From PALSA-270 sp963770915 (GTDB lineage: Bacteria; Acidobacteriota; Terriglobia; Terriglobales; Acidobacteriaceae), in contig CAVYRG010000001.1 in assembly GCA_963770915.1 (NCBI GenBank), positions 3,038,001 to 3,102,000 of the forward strand: a DNA stretch of 64,000 bases, written 5' to 3'. The notes under the pieces were generated by a model. The model did not search any database. It had not been told where the DNA came from and saw nothing but the letters and a program-made list of their open reading frames with translations. Position 1 is the first letter of the stretch, and every line of letters starts with the position of its first letter. Both the position numbers and the translations under genes were made by a program. This document shows, piece after piece, positions 57,347 to 64,000 of the stretch.

Positions 57347-58759
57347 ATGGCAATCGATCGGCGTGACTTCCTCAAGACCACAGGGAAGGCAATCACGGTG
57401 GGTGCGGCGACGCTGGCTTTAGGTGGGAAAGTTTTGGGCGCGAACGACCGGGTGCGATTGGCGGTTTGTGGAGTTCGAGGGCGCGGCAATGATCACTTGC
57501 GCGGATTTGAGCATGTTCCCGGAGTGGAAATTGCCGCTCTCTGCGACGTCGACGAAAACGTGTTGAACCAGCGCCTCGACGAGGTGGAAAAACTCGGCCG
57601 GGCTCGGCCGAAATCCTATATCGACATTCGCAAACTGCTTGAGGACAAGGAGATTGACGCCATCTCCATTGCCACGCCGAATCATTGGCACTCGCTCATT
57701 GCGATATGGGCTTGCCAGGCGGGTAAAGACGTCTACGTGGAAAAGCCTTGCTCGCACAACTGGTGGGAAGGGCGGCAACTGGTGCGCGCGGTGAAGAAAT
57801 ACAACCGGATTTGCCAGCACGGCAGCCAGGCGCGCTCCAACCCCGGCATGACGGAAGCGATTCGGCACGTGCAAGAGGGCACCATCGGCGATGTTTACCT
57901 GGCTCGCGCGATCTGCTTCAAATGGCGGCCCACTATCGGACACGCCGCCGTGGAGCCTGTTCCACCCGCCGTGCACTATGACCTGTGGACAGGGCCTGCG
58001 CCGCTCAAGCCATTTACCCGCAACCGCTTCCACTACAACTGGCACTGGATTTGGGACACCGGGAACGGCGAAGTCGGCAATCAGGCAATCCATGAAATCG
58101 ACATCGCGCGCTGGGGCCTGGGAGCGCGTTTCCCGGTTGAGGTTTCCGCCATGGGGGGCCATTTCATGTTTGACGACGATCAGCAAACACCCAACGTCTT
58201 GAATGCCACCTTCTATTTCGATGCCAGAGAAGGCAAACGCAAAATGATGGAGCTCGAAGTTCGGCATTGGATCACCAATCATGAGGCCGAAATCGGCACT
58301 GGCGCCTACGGCTCGGGCGGAGTGCCCGCCGCGGGGTTGAGCGGCAGCGCAGGCCGGGGCGCGGTAGCCCAGCAGCCCCTTGGACCCAAAGACGCGAAAA
58401 CCAACACCATTGGCAACATTTTCTACGGATCGAACGGCTATCTCGCAATTGACGGCTACGACGCATATAAGACCTGGCTCACCAATCAGGCCGAGCCTGG
58501 GCCTTCCGGCAAGGCCACGGGCGACCACTTCGCCAACTTCATTGATTGCGTTCGCAGCCGCCGCGCCGAAGATATTCACGCGCCGATTGAAGAAGGGCAC
58601 ATGTCAACAACGCTCCTGCATCTGGCCAACGCCTCTTATCGCCTGGGACGAGCGCTGAAGTTCGATCCGGAGCAGCAACAAGTGATCGGAGACAACGAGG
58701 CCAACCAAATGCTGCGCGGCAGCTATCGCGCGCCCTACATCGTGCCAGAGGAAGTTTGA
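57347..58759 (+). CDS. Tat-exported Gfo/Idh/MocA family oxidoreductase
   Basis: 470 residues from the ATG at 57347 (GAGG upstream). Twin-arginine signal IDRRDFLKTTGKAITVGAA. NAD(P)-binding fold with RLAVCGVRGRGNDHLRGF, the conserved EKPCSHN, and the substrate-side GEVGNQAIHEIDIARWGL. Exported members of this family occur in large numbers in Acidobacteria and Planctomycetes, acting on sugars or glycans with tightly bound nucleotide. A short variable Gly/Ala insert at about 345-370 is unusual. Substrate unknown. Confidence 0.9.
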   Translation: MAIDRRDFLKTTGKAITVGAATLALGGKVLGANDRVRLAVCGVRGRGNDHLRGFEHVPGVEIAALCDVDENVLNQRLDEVEKLGRARPKSYIDIRKLLEDKEIDAISIATPNHWHSLIAIWACQAGKDVYVEKPCSHNWWEGRQLVRAVKKYNRICQHGSQARSNPGMTEAIRHVQEGTIGDVYLARAICFKWRPTIGHAAVEPVPPAVHYDLWTGPAPLKPFTRNRFHYNWHWIWDTGNGEVGNQAIHEIDIARWGLGARFPVEVSAMGGHFMFDDDQQTPNVLNATFYFDAREGKRKMMELEVRHWITNHEAEIGTGAYGSGGVPAAGLSGSAGRGAVAQQPLGPKDAKTNTIGNIFYGSNGYLAIDGYDAYKTWLTNQAEPGPSGKATGDHFANFIDCVRSRRAEDIHAPIEEGHMSTTLLHLANASYRLGRALKFDPEQQQVIGDNEANQMLRGSYRAPYIVPEEV

Positions 58760-58840
58760 GCCGTTGAGGCGCACACAGGCCTCCCACGGCCTGCAGCAAG
58801 CGCGAAGCAGGGTTAATCTATTAGAAGCAAGGAGACGACC

Positions 58841-59737
58841 ATGGCCACGGTTACCTTGTCGGCGCAGGAACTTTCCGCGCTGACACCGCAGCATGAATTT
58901 TTCGTCGGCATTGATTCCGACGGCTGCGCCTTTGACAGCATGGAAATCAAGCACAAGGAATGTTTCTGTCCGCAAATCATCAAGTATTGGGACCTGCAGC
59001 CGGTCTCGAAGTACGCCCGCGAAGCGGTGGAATTCGTCAATCTTTATTCCAAGTGGCGCGGAACCAATCGTTGGCCGGCTCTCATTTCGGCGCTTGATCT
59101 GCTGCGGGTGCGGCCCGAAGTGGTGAAGCGCGGCGGCAAGATTCCGCAAGCCAGCAAAGTGCGCGAGTTTATCGCTTCCGGGAAGCCGCTCAGCAACGAC
59201 GGCCTGAAGCAATACATGGCCGAGCATCCCAACGCGGAGCTCGACCGCGCCATGCAATGGAGCAAAGCTGTGAATGCGGCGGTGGCGGATATCGTCCACA
59301 ATCTACCGCCGTTCCCTTACGTGCGCGAAAGTCTCGGCGCTCTGCAAAAGAGCGCCGACGCCGTCGTAGTTTCGGCCACTCCCACCGAGGCCCTGGTCAA
59401 CGAATGGCGGGTGAATGACATCGATCAGTATGTGCGCGCGATTGCCGGGCAGGAGCTGGGCACCAAGGAACAGCATCTAAAGATGGCCGCAGTGGGAAGA
59501 TATGCTCCCGGCCACGTATTGATGATGGGAGACGCTCCTGGAGATCTGGAAGCCGCGCGCGCCAACAACGCGCTTTTCTTTCCCATTAATCCCGGTCACG
59601 AAGAGGAATCCTGGGAGCGCTTCCATAAAGAAGGCCTGCAGAAATTCATGGCGGGCCAGTTCGCGGGTGCTTATGAATCCGCGCTGATCGCGGAGTTTGA
59701 TAAGCTGCTGCCATCCGCGCCTCCGTGGAAGGCGTAA
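58841..59737 (+). CDS. HAD superfamily hydrolase
   Basis: 298 residues. HAD motifs: GIDSDGCAFDSM (nucleophile Asp and DxDG-type second Asp), VVVSATPTEALV (Ser/Thr), GTKEQHL (Lys) and MMGDAPGDLEAA (acidic pair). A cap of about 110 residues follows motif I. Phosphatase or related activity on a small phosphorylated molecule is likely. It sits 81 bases after the oxidoreductase and 18 bases before the LarA-like gene, probably one operon for a sugar acid or polyol. Confidence 0.85.
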   Translation: MATVTLSAQELSALTPQHEFFVGIDSDGCAFDSMEIKHKECFCPQIIKYWDLQPVSKYAREAVEFVNLYSKWRGTNRWPALISALDLLRVRPEVVKRGGKIPQASKVREFIASGKPLSNDGLKQYMAEHPNAELDRAMQWSKAVNAAVADIVHNLPPFPYVRESLGALQKSADAVVVSATPTEALVNEWRVNDIDQYVRAIAGQELGTKEQHLKMAAVGRYAPGHVLMMGDAPGDLEAARANNALFFPINPGHEEESWERFHKEGLQKFMAGQFAGAYESALIAEFDKLLPSAPPWKA

Positions 59738-59755
59738 AGGAACCGCGGGAATCCA

Positions 59756-61030
59756 TTGAGCATCGGCAAAGGCGCGTCCAATTCGTACCTCAACGACGAC
59801 GATGTGCGCCAGATCGTCGTTGAGGCATTTGAATCGAACCGGCTGGATGGAAAGCGCGTCATCGTGCTGATTCCGGACGGCACGCGGACTATGCCGATGC
59901 CGCTGATGTTCCGCCTGCTGCAGGAAGTTCTCCGCCCGCGCGTGAAAGCGCTCGATTACCTCGTTGCCCTGGGCACGCATCCGCTGATGAGCGACCAGCA
60001 GCTCAGTAAACTGGTCGGCGCGCCGGTGGTGGACGGGAAGGTTGGCGAAACCCACGTCTTCAACCATCACTGGGAAGATCCCAAGGCTTTTGCTACGCTG
60101 GGCACGATTTCTGCCGCCGAGATCGCAAACATCACCCACGGCCTGATGTCGCAGGATGTGCCGGTTACGCTGAACAAACTGATCCTGGATTACGACCACA
60201 TCCTGGTCTGCGGGCCGGTTTTTCCGCACGAAGTCGTCGGCTTTTCCGGCGGCAACAAGTATTTCTTTCCCGGCATTGGCGGCGCGGAGATCATCAACTT
60301 CACGCACTGGCTGGGCGCCGTCATCACGAACTACGAAGTCATCGGCGCGGGCTATACGCCGGTGCGCGCCGTCATTGATCGCGCCGCTTCGTTGATTCCC
60401 GTCGAGACCTCGTGCCTGGCGCTTGTAGTCACGCATCATGGGTTGAACGGCCTTTACTACGGCACGCCGCAAGAGGCATGGAAGGCCGCGTCGGAGCTTT
60501 CAGCCCGGGTGCACATCCGCTGGGTCGATACGCCTTACAAGCGCGTGCTTTCCGTCATGCCGCCGATGTATGACGATCTGTGGACTGCCGCCAAAGGCAT
60601 GTACAAGATGGAGCCTGCCGTGGCCGATGGCGGTGAGGTCGTCATCTACAGTCCGACGATCGACGAGATCAGCTATACACACGGCAGAATCATCGACGAA
60701 ATCGGCTACCACTGCCGTGACTACTTCCTGAAGCAGTGGGAGAAATTCAAGCGCTACCCCGGCGGAGTAGTGGCGCACTCCACGCACGTTAAAGGACTGG
60801 GCACATATGAACCCGCTACGGGAGTAGAAAAAGCTCGCATCCAGGTGAGCTTGGCGACGAGCATTCCAGAAGAGCGCTGCCGCCGGGTGAATCTTAACTA
60901 CATCGATCCAACCAGCATTCAGATTGAAGACTGGCGCAACCGCGAGCATGAAGGAGTGCTGGTTGTGCCGCGCGCCGGGGAAACCTTATATCGCTTGAGC
61001 GCAGGCGAGAAAACTTCGGCGTCAGCGTAG
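59756..61030 (+). CDS. LarA-like (lactate racemase family, DUF2088) protein
   Basis: 424 residues with a TTG start at 59756 (AAAGGA and CGGGA upstream). The N-terminal half has the LarA pattern (VIVLIPDGTRTMPMP; VALGTHPLMSDQQL) and the segment VFPHEVVGFSGGNKYFFPGIGGAE, which carries the lysine that links the nickel-pincer nucleotide. The family racemises or epimerises hydroxyacids. Genes for cofactor synthesis (larB, larC, larE) are not in the window. Context with a dehydrogenase and a phosphatase suggests a hydroxy- or sugar-acid pathway. Confidence 0.85.
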   Translation: MSIGKGASNSYLNDDDVRQIVVEAFESNRLDGKRVIVLIPDGTRTMPMPLMFRLLQEVLRPRVKALDYLVALGTHPLMSDQQLSKLVGAPVVDGKVGETHVFNHHWEDPKAFATLGTISAAEIANITHGLMSQDVPVTLNKLILDYDHILVCGPVFPHEVVGFSGGNKYFFPGIGGAEIINFTHWLGAVITNYEVIGAGYTPVRAVIDRAASLIPVETSCLALVVTHHGLNGLYYGTPQEAWKAASELSARVHIRWVDTPYKRVLSVMPPMYDDLWTAAKGMYKMEPAVADGGEVVIYSPTIDEISYTHGRIIDEIGYHCRDYFLKQWEKFKRYPGGVVAHSTHVKGLGTYEPATGVEKARIQVSLATSIPEERCRRVNLNYIDPTSIQIEDWRNREHEGVLVVPRAGETLYRLSAGEKTSASA

Positions 61031-61102
61031 ACGCTGTGCAAGGCGCGGCTTTCGGCCGCGCCGATCCGAGTGACGTCGGATGTTTTCAGGCAGAAATTCT
61101 GG

Positions 61103-61189
61103 CGGAGAGAGTGGGATTCGAACCCACGTTACCCTTTCGAGTAAACACGCTTTCCAAGCGTGCGCCTTCAGCCACTCGGCCATCTCTCC
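61103..61189 (-). tRNA. tRNA-Ser (GGA anticodon)
   Basis: Minus strand: acceptor arms GGAGAGA / TCTCTCC close a cloverleaf with D-loop GAGTGGCTGAAGGC, anticodon stem around GCTTGGAAAGC (anticodon GGA), a long variable arm typical of serine tRNAs, and GGTTCGAATCC in the T-arm. 87 bases with discriminator G and no encoded CCA. A GC-rich hairpin (61042-61062) lies between it and the LarA-like gene. Confidence 0.95.
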
Positions 61190-61369
61190 GGCTTGGAGCA
61201 ATCTTGGGAGGGTGAGTCGTGGAGCTTGCCGCTCGCCGGTGCGGGTCTGCGAAAGCTCACATCGGCTCAACGCGAGTTTGATTCTACGGTCCGGCCTGGT
61301 GAGATGCAACTCGCAGGCTGTCTCACAAGATATTGGGAAGTGATGAGAATCGCGGACGAGAGCCGCGTC

Positions 61370-62176
61370 TTAGGAGACCTTGCCCGAGGTAGGCAAACTG
61401 CCGACCGAGGCGGCCAGCGCGCTGCCATTTCCGGAAGCTGGCGGAGCTGGCAACGGCACGCCGGCAGCGCCGTCGACAACGCGATTATTCAAACAATAGA
61501 GCGCGAGTTCGAGCCGGTCAGCCACGCCGAGCTTGTCATAGACCTTGCGAAGATAATTTTTGACCACCTGCTCGGTGGTGCCGACGCGCACCGCAATTTC
61601 CTTGTTCTTCATGCCCTGCGTGACGCAGGTGACGATCATGGATTCTTTCGGCGTCAACTGCACTTTGGTGCGCGCCGAAGGCGGCCTGGTGCCGTGTGTG
61701 CGGTATGCGTCGAGGACCCATTGCGTGGCTTGCGGATCGAGCCAGCAGCTTCCCTTCGCTACCTTGCGCACGCACTCCACCAGGAGTTCCGGTTCCACTT
61801 CGCGCGAAGCCACGGCGTGCGCGCCGCGGCGAAACAGTTCCAGGGTCAGATCCTGGTCGGCGTCTGGAGTTACAACGATAAGCCGCACCCCGGGCCATTG
61901 CCGCAGCAACTCAGAAACAACTTCTGCGGGATTCGGAGTGATGGCCGCTTCGAGAATCAGAACGTCAGCGGAAAATCTTTTGGCCGCCGCCAGGGTTTGG
62001 GCGATGGTTTCGGCTTGCCCCACAACCCGGATATCGTCTTCGAGCGCGAAGATCTTGCGCAGCCCGGCGCGGAAAATGGCCTGCGTATCCGCGACCACGA
62101 CGCGGATGAACTGGCCGTTACTGCCGCCGTCCGACGGCCGCTCGGCCACTTCGACGTTCAACGGGATGCTAGCCAT
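61370..62176 (-). CDS. LuxR/NarL-type regulator with phosphomimetic pseudo-receiver
   Basis: 268 residues. Receiver-like domain at 24-140 and LuxR helix-turn-helix at 172-232 (LTPKESMIVTCVTQGMKNKEIAVRVGTTEQVVKNYLRKVYDKLGVADRLEL). The phosphate-accepting Asp is replaced by Glu76 (DVLILEAAI), the beta-1 acidic pair is reduced to Asp30-Thr31, and the conserved Lys is Arg125, although Thr103 is kept. It therefore cannot be phosphorylated in the usual way and may be constitutively active or use another signal. No histidine kinase is adjacent; a PilZ protein gene lies upstream. Confidence 0.88.
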   Translation of the reverse strand: MASIPLNVEVAERPSDGGSNGQFIRVVVADTQAIFRAGLRKIFALEDDIRVVGQAETIAQTLAAAKRFSADVLILEAAITPNPAEVVSELLRQWPGVRLIVVTPDADQDLTLELFRRGAHAVASREVEPELLVECVRKVAKGSCWLDPQATQWVLDAYRTHGTRPPSARTKVQLTPKESMIVTCVTQGMKNKEIAVRVGTTEQVVKNYLRKVYDKLGVADRLELALYCLNNRVVDGAAGVPLPAPPASGNGSALAASVGSLPTSGKVS

Positions 62177-62205
62177 CAGTTTCCTTGGCGAGGGCTTCCA
62201 CGAGC

Positions 62206-62640
62206 CTATCGCCGTTCAAAACGGTACTCGTCAATCACCACGCCCACGCCACGGCCGCCATCATCGTCGTAGCTGCGCACGACGCGGCCACGGCAGTCGA
62301 CCCGCACGTCGGATTCCGCTCCCAGCACATCAGCGGGCAAGGAAATCGTAAAGTCCACCGGCGCGCCGACAGGCATTTCAGCGTCCACGTGAAACAGCAC
62401 GCCGTTCGAGGAAATGTTCTGGGTTTGGGTGAGGCTTTCGCCGAGTTTCGATTTCACCACTAAGGGCAAGTGAATGGGAAAGCGCGGCGCACTTTGCAGG
62501 TCAGGATAATGGCTGAGCCTGGCCGGCGCGCCTGTTGGAACGCCTTCAGGAATCACAGGCGTGGGTGAAGCTGCGTCGTTGCTCACTTGCTCTGCTGCGC
62601 CGGTTTGTTTGTTTTCCGTGGATTGGCCGTTGTGCGACAT
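62206..62640 (-). CDS. PilZ domain protein
   Basis: 144 residues from the ATG at 62638-62640. After a variable, Pro-rich N-terminal 60 residues the PilZ part reads SAPRFPIHLPLVVKSKL, QNISSNGVLFHVDAEMPVGAPVDFTISLP and RVDCRGRVVRSYDDDGGRGVGVVI. The NxSxxG half of the cyclic-di-GMP site is kept (NISSNG), but the RxxxR half is RFPIH, so binding may be weak or lost. It ends 29 bases before the pseudo-receiver gene, perhaps one transcription unit. The 195 bases upstream show nothing coding. Confidence 0.82.
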   Translation of the reverse strand: MSHNGQSTENKQTGAAEQVSNDAASPTPVIPEGVPTGAPARLSHYPDLQSAPRFPIHLPLVVKSKLGESLTQTQNISSNGVLFHVDAEMPVGAPVDFTISLPADVLGAESDVRVDCRGRVVRSYDDDGGRGVGVVIDEYRFERR

Positions 62641-62835
62641 CACGCCGCAGCTTACACCCCGCTTTGGGCGCGGGAAAGTTACCGAAGTCATGGAACTATG
62701 GGGCGTAACCTCTTTAAGATCAATTAATTGCGGGCGATATTTGGGGATTGGAGTTTCCGCCCCCTCACCGCCGAGTGGGTGGAAAGTGTGATTTTGGCCT
62801 GCTGACCGTTGAACGCCGATTGCGGACAGCTGGTC

Positions 62836-64000
62836 CTAAAATTTCGTTACTTCGGTGAAGTTGAAATCCCTGATTTTCATGGGGGGAACCACCATATCGA
62901 ACGATTCTTCTCCGCTGGCGCGCACGGGCGTTCCCATCTGTTCGACGTTCGAGAGCATGTGAAGCAGGCTTTCGTTGAAGCGGAAGTTGCGCACGCCATA
63001 CTGCACTTTGCCGTTCTCCACGTAAAAGGTGCCGTCGCGGGTCATGCCAGTCAATATTTTTTCGTAGGGATCGACTTCGCGGATGTACCACAAACGAGTG
63101 ACCAGAACTCCGCGCTCGGTGGAAGCGATCATCTGCTCGACCGTCTGTGGCTCGCGGGGCGCGCCGAAGACCAGATTCATGGGAGCTTCGCCCATTTCGT
63201 TGGGCAGGTTGAAGCCGTGCCCGGTAGGCTCGATCACTCCGACATTTTCTTTGTGCTCCGATTTCAGCATTTTGGCCGCCGTGGCGCGCGCGTATACCAA
63301 ACGCTTGACCACGCCGTTTTCGACGAGTTGCACGCGCTGGCGAGGCATTCCTTCGCCATCCTGCGGTGAGCCGGATTGCAGCGGGTGGGCGACATCGTCC
63401 CAAATGTCGATGTTCTCTCCGAACAGCTTGGTGCCGACGCGGTTCGTGAGGAACGACCGCTGATCGAGTATGGCCAGGCCGCCGAAATCCCAGAACATGA
63501 AGCCGGCCATATCGAGAACCGCGGCAGGTTCGAGGATTACGGTGTACTTGCCGGCGGGAATCTCGCGCGGGGAAGCTGATTTCGCGGTTTTTTCGGCGGC
63601 AATTTCGGCCAGCGTGGCCGGGTCAAGCAAGGCCACGTCCGGCGAATTGGCTTTTTGCCAGCCCGACGAATCGGCGGCCAGCATGGTGATGGAGATTTCG
63701 GACGAAGTCTGTTCGTGCCATTGCGAGACGCCGCGCGAGTTGAAAACGGCTTCGGTATGTTCCGCGGTGGAGAAAATGCCCGCCGTGGTGAGCTTGTGCT
63801 TCAGCGCCGCAGTCACGATTTTCTTCACCGCTTCGGCGCGAGCCTCGGGCGTGATAGCCGCGGTTTGCTCGAAATGGCGCGAGGGCACGGGATGCACGCC
63901 GCGGGCGACTTCCGCCGCATCTGGCATGGTAAGCAGGTCAGGATCGGGATGCTGCACTTTGGCCAGGCTCTCCGAGGCCTGCACAACCCGCTTCAAGCTT
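62836..64000 (-). CDS. PmbA/TldE-family protein, 5' end outside window
   Basis: About 388 visible codons; the frame is still open at the right edge, so the N-terminus (roughly 50-60 residues by comparison with the family) is missing. Matches TldE/PmbA: FGGLAILDQRSFLTNRVGTKLFGENIDI, VENGVVKRLVYARATAAKML, EPTGHGFNLPNEM and GVLVTRLWYIREVDPYEKILTGMTRDGTFYVENGK. No HExxxH, as expected for TldE, which partners the metalloprotease TldD. A TldD gene is likely just outside the window. Third TldD/E-type protein in this window, this one without a visible signal peptide. Confidence 0.88.
   Translation of the reverse strand, partial: SLKRVVQASESLAKVQHPDPDLLTMPDAAEVARGVHPVPSRHFEQTAAITPEARAEAVKKIVTAALKHKLTTAGIFSTAEHTEAVFNSRGVSQWHEQTSSEISITMLAADSSGWQKANSPDVALLDPATLAEIAAEKTAKSASPREIPAGKYTVILEPAAVLDMAGFMFWDFGGLAILDQRSFLTNRVGTKLFGENIDIWDDVAHPLQSGSPQDGEGMPRQRVQLVENGVVKRLVYARATAAKMLKSEHKENVGVIEPTGHGFNLPNEMGEAPMNLVFGAPREPQTVEQMIASTERGVLVTRLWYIREVDPYEKILTGMTRDGTFYVENGKVQYGVRNFRFNESLLHMLSNVEQMGTPVRASGEESFDMVVPPMKIRDFNFTEVTKF

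Noticed and set aside
57419..58600. 393-codon open frame on the minus strand
   Set aside because: Antisense to the Tat-exported oxidoreductase with full Rossmann and EKP motifs.
1..64000. CRISPR arrays, insertion sequences, rRNA genes
   Set aside because: No regularly spaced repeats, transposase motifs or rRNA sequences were seen anywhere in the window.

Overview
The window looks like a piece of an Acidobacteria chromosome (Terriglobia/Koribacter-like), probably a soil aerobe. This is inference from content: high GC, many tightly overlapped short operons, a PEP-CTERM protein, FG-GAP/ASPIC and YVTN propeller proteins linked to c-type hemes, split YbhF-type efflux operons, TldD/PmbA paralogs, and palindromic intergenic repeats. 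No rRNA, CRISPR array, integrase or transposase was seen. One tRNA (Ser-GGA) is present.

Layout. 1-5685 (minus): a TetR-controlled efflux operon (TetR, HlyD, two ABC ATPases, two ABC-2 permeases; the last runs off the left edge). 5940-6824: DAHP synthase lacking its usual N-terminal regulatory domain. 6825-15177 (plus): six-gene operon, mostly exported: an HzsA-related heme protein, an FG-GAP/ASPIC propeller, a YVTN propeller fused to a diheme cytochrome c domain, a second propeller, a RidA-like protein and an orphan LivK-like binding protein. 15186-17245: galE-galT. 17426-18373: sugar isomerase-like TIM barrel. 18387-24579 (minus): a seven-gene corrinoid methyl-transfer operon with its own reductive activator. 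24953-27208: DrrAB-type ABC exporter with TetR and a very clear operator-promoter. 27355-29034: ilvD. 29165-31983: a two-gene module unlike its surroundings: a DGQHR/DndB-like protein and a TIR-like (CAP12-type) effector candidate. It is preceded by an AT-rich promoter and structured leader and split by an intrinsic terminator hairpin. This is my best candidate for an undescribed, probably anti-phage, system.

33071-36459: two exported TldD-like proteins, one with and one without the HExxxH site. 36486-39736: ilvC-ilvB-ilvN with a TetR-type operator at the promoter. 40013-43081: small protein, TetR, ferredoxin-NADP reductase, YncE-like propeller. 43232-45493: sigma factor and zinc anti-sigma factor fused to a BNR/YCF48-like domain. 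45989-48046: trxA, a TonB-domain protein and an apparently leaderless lexA. 48159-50879: glycogen phosphorylase with an N-terminal GAF domain. 51142-51771: PEP-CTERM protein. 51970-57259: DUF3142 protein, large lipoprotein and ethanolamine ammonia-lyase (eutBC) in one overlapping operon. 57347-61030: Gfo/Idh/MocA oxidoreductase, HAD hydrolase and LarA-like protein. 61103-64000: tRNA-Ser, a LuxR-type regulator with a phosphomimetic pseudo-receiver, a PilZ protein and a PmbA/TldE protein cut by the right edge.

Themes: cobalamin is used twice (corrinoid methyltransferase operon, EutBC); branched-chain amino acid synthesis is present but split (ilvD apart from ilvCBN); and TetR regulators with visible palindromic operators recur. 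All functions are read from motifs by eye; no searches were run.
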